34,221 nt of DNA from Chloroflexota bacterium (GCA_018829775.1 JAHJTL010000020.1:1-34221); one strand, 5' to 3'. Shown: positions 22,280-31,107, counted from the first letter of the stretch. Made by a program: numbers and translations. The notes: generated from the letters alone by a model not told the origin.

Positions 22280-23716
22280 ATGGCAAAAGCTGATTGTGTC
22301 ATCAGGGGAGGTCTGGTCGTCAGTGGGAAAGGGATAACCAGAGCGGATATTCTGGTGGGAAACGGGGTAATTCAGCAGGTGGGGGAAAACCTCGAAGCAC
22401 CAAAGGCGATTGATGCTTCCGGTAAGTATGTGCTTCCCGGCATCCTGGATGTCCACAACCATCCCGTCTACGCCGACAAAATGGACACCTTTTCCATATC
22501 GGCGGCCTATGGCGGAGTTACCACGGTAATCCCGTTCTTTGGCAATCTGGCGGCGTGGGGCACACCCGGAAAGACCTCTGAGGTCATCAAAAGGATGATT
22601 GAGGAAGGGGAGCGAATATCCTATCTCGATTTCGCCGTCCATGCCGCGTTCTTTGCCGAAGATGACGTCAAAGCGGAAGTCCCGGAGCTGCTCAAGATAG
22701 GAGTGCCCTCTTTTAAGATGTTCATGACATATCCCAAAAGGGGCATGATGATGCCCGATGATAAAATGCTGGCAGCCATGGCGGTGGCGGCGGCCGACGG
22801 CGGCTTGGCCATGGTGCACGCCGAGAACGGCTATGCTATCGACTACCTCGTGGAAAAGTTCATTGCTGATGGCAAAGTTTCCCGGGAGTATTTCATGCCG
22901 TCGCAGCCAAATATTCTGGAGGTAGACGCGGTTCGAAAGGCGGCCACCTATGCTGCTCTCACTGACTGCCCTCTCTATTATGTGCACCTGAGCGCCCGTG
23001 AGATTCCCGAGATAATCACCGGCATGAAGCAGGAGGGGAGGCGCATTTATGGCGAGACCTGCCCGCAGTACCTGTCCCTGACCAACCAGTCTGTGCTGGA
23101 GAAGGGGGCCCTGGGCAAGGTAGGCCCGCCCCTGAGGGAAAAAGAGGACAACGAGGCGATCTGGCGGGGGCTGGCCAGCCATGCCATCGATACCGTGGCT
23201 AGCGATTCGTGCAATGTCAAAATGGAACAAAAAGAGTGGGGTGGGGCTTCCACGGATTTCATCAGCGGGTCGGAAGCCAAGCCAAAGCCGGGCAATATCT
23301 TTGAAGCACGCTTTGGCATGCCATCTGTGGAGCCGATGCTCCAGGTGGTGTACCACGATGGCGTGAATGGTGGACGCATCACTCTGCCGCGTCTGGTACA
23401 GACCATGTGTGAAAATCCGGCAAAGATATTCGGGCTCTATCCGAAAAAGGGCGTCATCCAGGAAGGCTCCGACGCTGATATAGTCGTGTTCGATCCGTCG
23501 CTGCCGTCTACTCTCAGCGCGGAGAAAATGCACAGCAATGCCGACTACACCCTCTTTGAGGGCAAGGAGGTTATGGGTGCCCCTGTCTTCTCCATGCAAC
23601 GCGGCGAGGTGTTAATCGAAGACGGTCAGCTCAGGCGAAAGCAGGGCAGTGCCAAGTTCTTACCCGGGAACCGTGACCTGGCCGCCTATGCCAAGAATGG
23701 ATTCCCGGTAGAATAA
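22280..23716 (+). CDS. Dihydropyrimidinase/D-hydantoinase-type amidohydrolase
   Basis: A 478-aa cyclic-amide hydrolase of the dihydroorotase/hydantoinase superfamily. Binuclear-metal ligands in order: DVHNHP (His-x-His), the carbamylated-lysine block PSFKMFMTY, MVHAENG, YVHLSA, and the catalytic Asp in ASDSCN. The C-terminal composite beta domain ends near YAKNGFPVE. Hydrolyses a five- or six-membered cyclic imide (hydantoin, dihydropyrimidine) to an N-carbamoyl acid. The first metal motif reads H-N-H-P rather than the usual H-x-H-x(L/F), a minor variation. Monocistronic with its own promoter; no carbamoylase or racemase gene adjacent, so substrate remains open. Confidence 0.88.
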   Translation: MAKADCVIRGGLVVSGKGITRADILVGNGVIQQVGENLEAPKAIDASGKYVLPGILDVHNHPVYADKMDTFSISAAYGGVTTVIPFFGNLAAWGTPGKTSEVIKRMIEEGERISYLDFAVHAAFFAEDDVKAEVPELLKIGVPSFKMFMTYPKRGMMMPDDKMLAAMAVAAADGGLAMVHAENGYAIDYLVEKFIADGKVSREYFMPSQPNILEVDAVRKAATYAALTDCPLYYVHLSAREIPEIITGMKQEGRRIYGETCPQYLSLTNQSVLEKGALGKVGPPLREKEDNEAIWRGLASHAIDTVASDSCNVKMEQKEWGGASTDFISGSEAKPKPGNIFEARFGMPSVEPMLQVVYHDGVNGGRITLPRLVQTMCENPAKIFGLYPKKGVIQEGSDADIVVFDPSLPSTLSAEKMHSNADYTLFEGKEVMGAPVFSMQRGEVLIEDGQLRRKQGSAKFLPGNRDLAAYAKNGFPVE

Positions 23717-23758
23717 ATTTGAACCGGTGATGTGTCAGGGCTTGCTTAACGGTATGTT

Positions 23759-24919
23759 TTACAGCGCTTTAGTATAGATGTCCTTGACATCATCTTCAGT
23801 CAGATTTCTCGGGTTGGGCACGAAAAGTCGGCTCAGCTTCATACCTCCCTCCACGAGTGCCGGGATGTCAGCTTTGGTAATACCGTAATCGCTCAACCTG
23901 GCCGGAATGTTAACGATTTCAAGCAGCCGGAATATATGAGCCACGAGCTTCTCGACTGCCTGGTAAGACGTGAGTCCTTCCGTGTTTTCCCCCATGGCCT
24001 GTGCAATGGCAGCGTATTTCTTTAAACTGCCGATCTTGTTGCAATCAACGACGTACGGCAGCATAACCGCGTTGGCTCTGCCGTGGGACAGATGATATTT
24101 GATACCCAGTATATTGGATAGCGCGTGAACCGCTCCCACATTACTGCTGGTGAAGGCCATACCGGCCAGGGTTGCGGCCAGGGACATATGGTATCTCGCT
24201 TCAATATTTTCTGCCTTGGCATATGCCGCTGGCAGGTATGCGGCAATTAGACGAACTGCCTCGAGGGACAAAACATCGGAGAAGGGCGTGGCAAGCGCCG
24301 AAACATATGATTCTACGGCATGAACCAGGGCATCGACGCCGGTATCGGCGGTTACCTTGGACGGCATTGATAACGTGAGCATGGGGTCGACGATGGCAAC
24401 ATCGGCCAGGTTCATATTACTGTGAACTGCCGCTTTCAGGTGCTGTGCCTCATCTACGACCACAATCACGCGGGTGACTTCGCTGCCAGTCCCGGCCGTG
24501 GTCGGAATCAGTATCTTGGGGAGTCCTCTCAGGGGAACCAGCTCTAGTCCGGCATAATCAAGAATCTTCCCTTTGTTCTTAACCACGATGGAAATACCCT
24601 TGGCAACATCCAGGGAGCTACCCCCGCCGACGCCGATAACGAGGTCTACTCCGTTTTCTACCGCCATCCTGGCACCATCATCAACGTTGCGGGCCGGCGG
24701 TTCGGCCTCCACCTGGTCGAAAATATCGAAATCTATATTATGGGCTTTAAGCGAGTCCTTTACGTCCGCCAGCAGGTCGGCTTTCACCACTCCCTTATCG
24801 GTAACAATGAGCGCCTTTTTCGCGCTTAACTGCTCTGCTTCCTTTCCCACCTGGCTGACGGTACCGTTCCCGAATATGACCTTGTTTGGCGACAGGAAAG
24901 TGTTCACTTTATTCATCAT
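23759..24919 (-). CDS. Iron-containing alcohol dehydrogenase (group III)
   Basis: A 386-aa group III dehydrogenase: NAD-binding GGGSSLDVAKG (about residues 95-105), TTAGTGSEVT, and the iron-ligand region GAVHALSNILG...LSHGRANAVMLP with two of the histidines. Similar to 1,3-propanediol/lactaldehyde-type and butanol dehydrogenases; reduces aldehydes or oxidises alcohols in the cytoplasm. ATG 24919 follows AGAGG at 7 nt; the frame extends to 24985 without support. Converges on the hydantoinase gene with a 42-nt gap. Confidence 0.9.
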   Translation of the reverse strand: MMNKVNTFLSPNKVIFGNGTVSQVGKEAEQLSAKKALIVTDKGVVKADLLADVKDSLKAHNIDFDIFDQVEAEPPARNVDDGARMAVENGVDLVIGVGGGSSLDVAKGISIVVKNKGKILDYAGLELVPLRGLPKILIPTTAGTGSEVTRVIVVVDEAQHLKAAVHSNMNLADVAIVDPMLTLSMPSKVTADTGVDALVHAVESYVSALATPFSDVLSLEAVRLIAAYLPAAYAKAENIEARYHMSLAATLAGMAFTSSNVGAVHALSNILGIKYHLSHGRANAVMLPYVVDCNKIGSLKKYAAIAQAMGENTEGLTSYQAVEKLVAHIFRLLEIVNIPARLSDYGITKADIPALVEGGMKLSRLFVPNPRNLTEDDVKDIYTKAL

Positions 24920-24963
24920 GGAACTACCTCTCTTTCTTTCATCGAAATTGGTATACCGCAACC

Positions 24964-24992
24964 ATTTTAGTACGTAAAGCGTCAAGTATCAA
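24964..24992 (-). promoter_or_regulatory. Promoter of the iron alcohol dehydrogenase gene
   Basis: Minus strand TTGATA (24992-24987), 17-nt spacer, TAAAAT (24969-24964), 44 nt before the ATG. Confidence 0.6.
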
Positions 24993-25102
24993 TAATGGTG
25001 CGTGAGAAAATTTAATAGATGGAGACGGGCAGAAGAAAAAATTAATTATCGAATCGGAAACGAATGGAAAATCTTATGTGTACAATGAATCTGGGAATTG
25101 CG

Positions 25103-25576
25103 CTATTCGATGTATTTTAGGCAGTCTTCGATTTGTTCAAGGTCGCAGACTATTGTGGGGGAGGCAGTATCGATGCCGACGATACCATCGCGGTCAACAG
25201 TATATTTAAACTGGCTATATCTCTTGGTGAGATAGTGAGGATAAAGGCTGTGCTCTGCTGAGGGAAAATTCGCCATATCATTTGTGGCCAGGGTAACGGC
25301 TGGAACCGCTTTCACTCCCTCGATTACCCTCATTGATTGGAGGGTGGACGTTATGATGTTATGCTCATAGCGTGCCGAGATATCTTGAACTGCTTCTATC
25401 AGACTTGAAGATAGGGCTGGCGATTCAGCAATTAACATCTTTGAATTCAAAAAGCTGAACTCCATGCCGTTTTCTGCCTGGGCGAATGTGAAATAGCTCT
25501 TCCCCAGTATTAAAAAGAAGAGGGAAATAATGACGATAAACACCACACGCGGTACGTGAATAAAAAGAACTCTCAT
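25103..25576 (-). CDS. Small exported protein of unknown function
   Basis: A 157-aa protein with an N-terminal hydrophobic segment (VVFIVIISLFFLILG, residues about 11-25) ending in FAQA-ENG, a plausible signal peptidase I site; otherwise an inner-membrane anchor. The rest is soluble, with two C-terminal cysteines (CDLEQIEDC) that could form a disulfide. I recognise no family. It is monocistronic, about 180 nt from the iron dehydrogenase, and AT-richer than its neighbours. Confidence 0.55.
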   Translation of the reverse strand: MRVLFIHVPRVVFIVIISLFFLILGKSYFTFAQAENGMEFSFLNSKMLIAESPALSSSLIEAVQDISARYEHNIITSTLQSMRVIEGVKAVPAVTLATNDMANFPSAEHSLYPHYLTKRYSQFKYTVDRDGIVGIDTASPTIVCDLEQIEDCLKYIE

Positions 25577-25645
25577 GCCACCCGACTACCTCACATTATT
25601 TCCATTAAGCATATGTATTTAGTTTAATACCTGAAGTGTCGATAG

Positions 25646-25691
25646 TAAATCACCCATTCTTATGATTCCCCATACTCTAATGGGTGATTTA
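25646..25691 (-). terminator. Long inverted repeat, probable terminator
   Basis: AAATCACCCAT (25647-25657) and ATGGGTGATTT (25680-25690) form a perfect 11-bp stem (12 bp with the flanking T-A pair) around a 22-nt loop, downstream of the SDR gene. The U-tract is short, so termination is only probable. Confidence 0.45.
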
Positions 25692-25797
25692 TTAATTAGT
25701 AAAAAAGGTGGATTATAGCTACAGTGGCGAAAGAGTCGGGACTGAGGAACGTGAGGTTGGGTAACGTCCGTCTGCTGGGCAATAGCTATTGAATACG

Positions 25798-26574
25798 CTA
25801 GTCCGTTGGCTTGACCATGCGGGGATGGATGGCCATCAATCCACCATCGACAATTAGTACCTGTCCTGTGATGTAATCTGATTCTGAAGAAGCGAGGAAC
25901 AGGACAGCATTGGCGATATCCTCTGGTTCTGCCGCCCTTCTTAAAGGTATTCTATCCATACCTTCGATGAAGTCAGGTCGATCTTTGACCGCCGACTTAA
26001 TCAGCTCGGTCATGGTCAGGCCAGGGCTGACCGCATTTACCATAATATTGTATTTCCCCAGCTCCACAGCCAAGGCCTTGGTGAGCTGGACAACGCCTCC
26101 CTTGCTGGCCCCGTATGCTGCCAGTCCCGGTGCACCGATGTGGGCGGCCAGTGAAGCAATATTGACAATCTTCCCCCTTTTCTGCTTTATCATCTGCGCA
26201 ATAACCGCCTTGCTGCATAAGAACTGCCCTTTAATGTTGATGTTCATGGTTCTGTCCCACTCGGCCTCAGTCAGCTCCAGCAATCGCGTCATTTTAGCCA
26301 CACCGGCATTGTTTACGAGTATGTCTACCCTTTTATAACTATCAAGCGTCTTTTTAACGAGTATATCTACATCTTTGGCTTTAGATACGTCAGCCTGTAC
26401 CGGTAATGCCTGACCTCCCTGAGCATAAATCTCCTCAGCTACCTTCTCCGCTTTTTCCAGGTCAATGTCATTTACTACAACCGTGGCGCCTTCTCTGACC
26501 AGCGTGAGGGCAATGGCCCGCCCGATTCCCTGACCGGCTCCGGTTACTATGGCTACCTGTTTTTTCAACCTCAT
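25798..26574 (-). CDS. SDR family oxidoreductase (FabG-like)
   Basis: A 258-aa classical short-chain dehydrogenase: cofactor motif TGAGQGIGRAIA, NNAG at the end of strand 4, catalytic Ser-Tyr-Lys (IASLAAHIG...YGASKGG), NAVSPGLTMTE and the C-terminal SDYITGQVLIVDGG. VVNDID after strand 2 favours NAD(H). Substrate not deducible; could be a 3-hydroxyacyl or sugar/steroid-type alcohol. ATG preceded by AAGGAG; monocistronic behind a perfect-consensus promoter. Confidence 0.9.
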   Translation of the reverse strand: MRLKKQVAIVTGAGQGIGRAIALTLVREGATVVVNDIDLEKAEKVAEEIYAQGGQALPVQADVSKAKDVDILVKKTLDSYKRVDILVNNAGVAKMTRLLELTEAEWDRTMNINIKGQFLCSKAVIAQMIKQKRGKIVNIASLAAHIGAPGLAAYGASKGGVVQLTKALAVELGKYNIMVNAVSPGLTMTELIKSAVKDRPDFIEGMDRIPLRRAAEPEDIANAVLFLASSESDYITGQVLIVDGGLMAIHPRMVKPTD

Positions 26575-26613
26575 TTCGATTCACTCCTTATTACTTCGCA
26601 TAAGATGAGTTAT

Positions 26614-26641
26614 ATTATAAACCTATTTAAGCCGTTGTCAA
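26614..26641 (-). promoter_or_regulatory. Consensus promoter of the SDR gene
   Basis: Minus strand TTGACA (26641-26636), 16-nt spacer, TATAAT (26619-26614). Both hexamers are perfect. Confidence 0.8.
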
Positions 26642-26698
26642 TAGACAAAGGTTCAAAATAATAATGCGGTGATAGCGGAGTGAGAAAGTCTGTACTGG

Positions 26699-27457
26699 CT
26701 ATTCGGGGCCAATAATAATGCGTTGACCATCGTAGTACGGCACAATATCATATACATCTATCTGGCTGGCATACTCAAGGTCATCGGCAAAGCCGATACT
26801 TTCCAAATAGCGGCCATGTTCGCTGGCAGTGAGCACAGCAAGCGGGTTCTCCACGTTCATTCTGGAATACTCAGCAGCCAGTATAGCCGCATCGCTTGGC
26901 TCAGGAGATATTCCGTATTCAGCTAATTCGGACTGCAAGCGGGGCACAATCAGTCCGGCGCAGTATGTGTCCTCCAGCGATGCCTTACTATGACATCCCG
27001 CACAGATAAGAAAAATCCTTTTTAGTGCGTTATTCATAGCTGCTCTTACAATTACGGAGGACACGGCGGACATATTGACCAGCGCCGCGAGGTACATGGG
27101 CCTGGCACCGCCTTTATAGGCCTTTCGCAGAGCCGGTGTGCCATTGGTGGTTGAGAAGTAAATAACCCTGCCGGAAATTTTATTTGCGTCATGATATTCG
27201 GCAGGTGAGTTACCCAGATGAAATCCGGGAATGCGCAGTCCTCCTCTTTCCCCGCCGAGAAGGAAGGGGATGTCATTTTCTGATTTCGCGCAGCGCCTGG
27301 CCTCCGCAGCAGTAATGCAGGGGCGCACTTCGCTGGCGCCGTTCGCCAGTGCTGCAACTATGGTGGTGGTGGCGCGGAGGACATCGATAACCACACACAG
27401 TGCGTCTTCAAAACGAGGCGGCAGCAAACGGGGAGTTAAAACAACGTCTATTTTCAT
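26699..27457 (-). CDS. comB: 2-phosphosulfolactate phosphatase-like protein
   Basis: A 252-aa ComB-family phosphatase. Signature blocks: VIDVLRATTTIVAALANGA at residues 22-40, GNSPAEY, STTNGTPALRKA and IFLICAG. In methanogens ComB dephosphorylates 2-phosphosulfolactate in coenzyme M synthesis; bacterial homologues occur without a CoM pathway. No comA, comC or comDE is nearby, so its substrate here is uncertain. Weak ribosome site (TAGAGA); the gene stands alone. Confidence 0.85.
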   Translation of the reverse strand: MKIDVVLTPRLLPPRFEDALCVVIDVLRATTTIVAALANGASEVRPCITAAEARRCAKSENDIPFLLGGERGGLRIPGFHLGNSPAEYHDANKISGRVIYFSTTNGTPALRKAYKGGARPMYLAALVNMSAVSSVIVRAAMNNALKRIFLICAGCHSKASLEDTYCAGLIVPRLQSELAEYGISPEPSDAAILAAEYSRMNVENPLAVLTASEHGRYLESIGFADDLEYASQIDVYDIVPYYDGQRIIIGPE

Positions 27458-27589
27458 TCTCTACGCTAATAATGGTCATGAATCAGGCTCAGGCGGTAAC
27501 AGTATATCATATAGCGCAATGGAGACATAAATTGCTTTGAAGTCACGGCTGGGCAAACAGTAAGTAATAAATCTGGTTAGTGATGTATA

Positions 27590-27624
27590 AAAAGAGAAGC
27601 GGGCTCAGTACAGGACTGTCCCGC
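27590..27624 (-). terminator. Intrinsic terminator of the TRAP operon
   Basis: Minus strand GCGGG ... CCCGC stem (27624-27620 with 27603-27599) followed by TTCTCTTTTT, 27 nt beyond the dctM stop. Confidence 0.6.
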
Positions 27625-27650
27625 CTCCTTTATTTATCTCTTCTATACGT

Positions 27651-28982
27651 TTAATCTATCATCAGCCCGGGAAGCCAGGTGATTAGCTGCGGGAAAAAGA
27701 CCAGCAACACAAGAACAGCCAGGACTATGATAACGTAGGGGATGACACCTCGTATTATATCCATCACCACTACGCCCAGAGATGGGTCGGCCGCACCGCG
27801 GCAGATGTAAATCCCCATGGCGAAGGGCGGCGTCATGAAGGAGGTCTGGAGGTTGACGCAGACCATGATGGCTGCCCAGATCGGGTCAAAACCTAGCACT
27901 GCGAAGATGGGGGTGATGATGGGCACCATGATGAAGAGGATGCCTATCCAGTCGATGAAGAAGCCGAGGAGAAAGACGACGAACATGATGACGCCGAAGG
28001 CGCCCCATTTACCGCCGGGCACGTTCAGAATAGCGTTGGTCACCACTTCCCCGCACCCGTAACCTAGAAAGACACCGACGAAGGCGAAGGACATGGAGCC
28101 GACGAGGAAGATGAACCCGGAGAGCCTCAGCATCGTCGTCAGCACGTCTTTCAGGACGGTAAGATTGAAGCGACGGTAGCCCATTGTCAGTATCATGGAC
28201 ATGAGGGCACCGGAAGCGGCGGCCTCGGTGGGCGTGGCGATGCCCAGGAAGATGACCCCCAGCACGGAGAATATGAGGATGGCCGGCGGCACCAGTGAGC
28301 CAGCCAGCATTCCCGTCTTCTTCCAGAAGGGAACCGTTCTTTCTTCAACAGGCACTGGCGGCCCGATGTCATGCTGCACGAAGGCACGAATGACAACGTA
28401 GCCGACATAACCGGCAGCAAGGAGGAAACCGGGTATGAAGGCGCCGAAGAACATCCTGCCTACCGATATCTCCGCCATCGGCCCGTAAACCACTATCATG
28501 ACGCTGGGCGGGATGAGGATGCCCAGGATGCCCCCGGCGGTGCAGGCACCGGCGGCAAAGCTCTTGCTGTAGCCCCGCTTTATCATCGAGGGCAGGGCAA
28601 CCAGCGTGAGCAGCGTGACCGAGGCGGTGATGACGCCTACGGTAGCCGCCATAACCGTACCCACCAGGATGGTGACCACCGCCAGCCCGCCGCGGAATCC
28701 TCCCAGCCAGAGGTAGAGGCTAGTATAGAGCTTCTCTATTATACCCGAGCGTTCCAGCATCGCCCCCATGAAGACGAAGAGCGGCACCGCCAGCAGGACG
28801 CGGTTAACCATCAGCCGGTACACGCGCAGGTAAAAAACGTCTGCCACTCCCTCTCCCCAGAGAAAGATGCCGACGGCAACACCAATGAAGCCGATGATGT
28901 AGGCCAGGGGGAAGCCGGTCATCACCAGGACCAGGACGCCACCGAGCATGAGGATGGTAACCAGTTCAGGACTCAGTTCCAT
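27651..28982 (-). CDS. dctM: TRAP transporter large permease
   Basis: A 443-aa DctM-type membrane protein with about 12 hydrophobic segments. Typical blocks are VLLAVPLFVFMGAMLERSGI, GTVMAATVGVITASVTLLTLVALPSM, the GILGILIPPSVMIVVYG substrate/Na-binding hairpin and GVIFLGIATPTEAAASGA, the best-conserved DctM signature. It forms the Na+-driven elevator channel with DctQ and takes solute from DctP. It overlaps the dctQ stop by 17 nt, so translation is coupled. Solute is probably an organic acid (family knowledge); not readable from sequence. Confidence 0.93.
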   Translation of the reverse strand: MELSPELVTILMLGGVLVLVMTGFPLAYIIGFIGVAVGIFLWGEGVADVFYLRVYRLMVNRVLLAVPLFVFMGAMLERSGIIEKLYTSLYLWLGGFRGGLAVVTILVGTVMAATVGVITASVTLLTLVALPSMIKRGYSKSFAAGACTAGGILGILIPPSVMIVVYGPMAEISVGRMFFGAFIPGFLLAAGYVGYVVIRAFVQHDIGPPVPVEERTVPFWKKTGMLAGSLVPPAILIFSVLGVIFLGIATPTEAAASGALMSMILTMGYRRFNLTVLKDVLTTMLRLSGFIFLVGSMSFAFVGVFLGYGCGEVVTNAILNVPGGKWGAFGVIMFVVFLLGFFIDWIGILFIMVPIITPIFAVLGFDPIWAAIMVCVNLQTSFMTPPFAMGIYICRGAADPSLGVVVMDIIRGVIPYVIIVLAVLVLLVFFPQLITWLPGLMID

Positions 28983-29484
28983 AGGCCCTCCCCTTTACTG
29001 TATGGTATAGGTTGCGAGAGAGGTTGGCCAGGCCCTGCATGAGCAGCAGCGCGAAGCCGAGGAAAACCATCGTCCGGAGTGGGTACCACGGGGGGTACCA
29101 GTAGCCCTCCACGCTTTTTTCCATGACGCCCCAGGACCACATCATCTTGTCCCAGGAGGCGAGCACGACCAATCCAATTGGGGGAAGAAAGAAAAGGAAG
29201 CCACCGATAGTATCAACGATGGCTCTGCCGCGCGGTGACATGTGGATGTAAAATACGTCCACCCGGACATGGCCGTGCTTGCTCTCCGTATAGGCATAGC
29301 CCCAGCAATACAGAGACATCCCGAGGGCAATGCCGACCTCGTAGCCCCATACCGTCGGCGCGTGGAAGGCATAACGGGCAACAACGTCATAGACTATGAC
29401 CAGTATTAATAGAAGCCCAAACCAGCGAGCGATGCTTCCTGCTCCCTCGCTGATGAAATCAACTGCCTTAAAAACTCTTCTCAT
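28966..29484 (-). CDS. dctQ: TRAP transporter small permease
   Basis: A 172-aa DctQ protein with four hydrophobic segments (FGLLLILVIVYDVVARYAF; EVGIALGMSLYCWGYAYTE; GGFLFFLPPIGLVVLASW; VFLGFALLLMQGLANL) and the family pattern DVVARY...W.YE and HVRVDVF. Pairs with DctM in the inner membrane. Separated from dctP by 67 nt carrying a 15-bp hairpin. Confidence 0.9.
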   Translation of the reverse strand: MRRVFKAVDFISEGAGSIARWFGLLLILVIVYDVVARYAFHAPTVWGYEVGIALGMSLYCWGYAYTESKHGHVRVDVFYIHMSPRGRAIVDTIGGFLFFLPPIGLVVLASWDKMMWSWGVMEKSVEGYWYPPWYPLRTMVFLGFALLLMQGLANLSRNLYHTVKGRAYGTES

Positions 29485-29509
29485 CGTTTTTCATTCTCGT
29501 TAATGCTAG

Positions 29510-29543
29510 AGTCCCCTGCTTCGGTTTCCCGAAGCAGGGGACT
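29510..29543 (-). repeat. Strong intercistronic hairpin between dctP and dctQ
   Basis: AGTCCCCTGCTTCGG (29510-29524) and CCGAAGCAGGGGACT (29529-29543): perfect 15-bp stem, 4-nt loop. No U-tract follows on the minus strand. It probably protects the dctP mRNA 3' end and lowers dctQM expression, as in malE-malF type operons, rather than ending transcription. Confidence 0.75.
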
Positions 29544-29551
29544 TTTGGCAA

Positions 29552-30724
29552 CTACATGCGCTGCCAGCCGTCGCGGTACGCAGCCCGGAAGGCCTTAATT
29601 GATTCCCATACCTTGTTGAAGAATGGGTCCGCAGCCGCGCGCTCTGCGTAGAGCTCATTGCCGCGTCTGAGCATCTCGTCCCCAATCGAGTCGGGGATGA
29701 ACAATACATTGGCGCCCTTCTCCCTGAATACCGGGATAGCTGCAAGGTCCTGCTGAGTCATGAAGAGGTAGTAGTTCATGGCCGCAGCCTTGCCCATTTC
29801 CGTCGCCATCATCTTGAGGTCGTCAGGCAGTGAATTCCAGGTATCCGTGTTCCACATCTGTGGCTGCCACTCCTGGGGCTGGCGGACCGAGCCCAGATAG
29901 AAGTAGTCGCAGACCTCGTACATCGCCATCGACAGGTCATACCCGGGAGAGCTGAGCTGGTAGCCGTCAAGCACGCCTCGCATCAAGGACTCATAGGTCT
30001 CCTCGCTGCTCAGCGTGACCACGGAAGCGCCCATATCGGTGAAAATCTTGCCGTCATCGCCGGCAGTTCGCAGCGTCAACCCCTTGAGGTCAGCGGGCGA
30101 ATTGAGCGCTTTCTTGGTGCTGATGAACATCTCGGGCACAGTCTGGAACCCGGTAGGGAAGACCACGTTGTAGTCCTTGGTCATCTCGCTCAGCAGTTCA
30201 ATGCCCTCGGACTGCATCCAGAAGAACTGCTCGGTTGGCGAAAGACCGCCGATCTGGTAGGTGAACAGGTTGCAGGCGGGACCGAAGCGGTCCATCCAGT
30301 ACATGGTGCAGGTGGTGGCGAAGTCGAGCACGCCTTCGTGAATGCCGTCAAGCTCCACCATCGACGGGACGATTTCGCCGCCGGAGTGCGGGGCCATATC
30401 AAGCCGGCCGCCGCTGGCAATTTCGAGGTTAGCCTGAAACTCTGCCACCCCCTTGCAGAAGGTGGAGCCACCGCCAGCGTGACACTGGGCAATCAGAGTC
30501 CATACTTTCTCAGGTTGGGCTGGAGCCGGAGTTGGAGCTGGTGATGGTGCTGGAGTCGGTGCTGGTGCCGGAGCCGGTGCCGGAGCAGGTGCTGGAGCGG
30601 GAGCCGGGGCCGGAGCGGGAGCTGGTGCCGGAGCAGGTGTCGGTGCTGGTGCGGCACAGGCGCCAGCAATAAGGCTGACAATTAACAGTAGGGACAATAA
30701 CCCTAATACTATCGCTTTTCTCAC
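29552..30724 (-). CDS. dctP: TRAP transporter solute-binding protein
   Basis: A 390-aa DctP-family protein. N-terminal signal (about residues 1-22) ending IAGA-Cys23, a lipoprotein-like site with an atypical -3 Ala; then an Ala-Pro-rich linker to about residue 70; then the binding domain. The latter includes GGEIVPSMVELDGIHEGVLDF, LKGLTLRTAGDDGKIFTDMGASVVTLSSEETYESLMRG (with the Arg expected to bind a carboxylate) and LDGYQLSSPGYDL. GTG start with AGGAGGT 9 nt upstream. It captures solute outside the membrane and delivers it to DctQM. First gene of the operon. Confidence 0.92.
   Translation of the reverse strand: MRKAIVLGLLSLLLIVSLIAGACAAPAPTPAPAPAPAPAPAPAPAPAPAPAPAPAPTPAPSPAPTPAPAQPEKVWTLIAQCHAGGGSTFCKGVAEFQANLEIASGGRLDMAPHSGGEIVPSMVELDGIHEGVLDFATTCTMYWMDRFGPACNLFTYQIGGLSPTEQFFWMQSEGIELLSEMTKDYNVVFPTGFQTVPEMFISTKKALNSPADLKGLTLRTAGDDGKIFTDMGASVVTLSSEETYESLMRGVLDGYQLSSPGYDLSMAMYEVCDYFYLGSVRQPQEWQPQMWNTDTWNSLPDDLKMMATEMGKAAAMNYYLFMTQQDLAAIPVFREKGANVLFIPDSIGDEMLRRGNELYAERAAADPFFNKVWESIKAFRAAYRDGWQRM
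30515..30655 (-). repeat. Ala-Pro dipeptide repeat tract in dctP
   Basis: GC-rich degenerate GCTCCG/GCACCG-type hexamer repeats encode about 22 Ala-Pro or Thr/Ser-Pro units just after the lipobox: an extended, rigid spacer between the lipid anchor and the binding domain. Such tracts are prone to slippage. Confidence 0.8.
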
Positions 30725-30916
30725 TAAGTTTTACCTCCTAATTGATGAAAATACAGTACTAACCGGTATTATGGTTATAACTGAACTCAATCACCCCCTT
30801 TTTACCAATTTCTCCGTGATTAACCATACACTCACATTACAATTTACGAGTGTAGGGTTTAACCATGCTGGTCAGATGACCGCTTTGATATAGATTTTAG
30901 CAAATAAGCTACTTAT

Positions 30917-30945
30917 AAAATAATATTTGTTTTTATAATTGTCAA
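30917..30945 (-). promoter_or_regulatory. Promoter of the dctPQM operon
   Basis: Minus strand TTGACA (30945-30940), 17-nt spacer, TATTTT (30922-30917), inside a very AT-rich stretch. Confidence 0.55.
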
Positions 30946-31107
30946 GAGTATATATTAATTTTGATTTTCTATTTTAACACAGTAAGTCAATAGTAACCAC
31001 TAATTGTCGATAAAAATCTTTAAAAAAGTAAAAAAGTGGCCTAATTTTATGCATGTTCCGGAAGCATAACATAGATTGGGGCATCTGAACGGAAATAATA
31101 ATCGGCA

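Noticed and set aside
22265-23599. 444-codon open frame on the minus strand
   Set aside because: Lies wholly opposite the hydantoinase-type gene, which has all metal motifs, a promoter and a ribosome site. The antisense protein shows no recognisable motif.
28371-29042. 223-codon plus-strand frame rich in His, Asp and Glu
   Set aside because: Antisense of the dctM/dctQ membrane genes; hydrophobic codons read backwards give this composition.
30515-30655. CRISPR-like or satellite repeat
   Set aside because: The hexamer repetition is explained by Ala-Pro codons in frame with dctP; no spacers.
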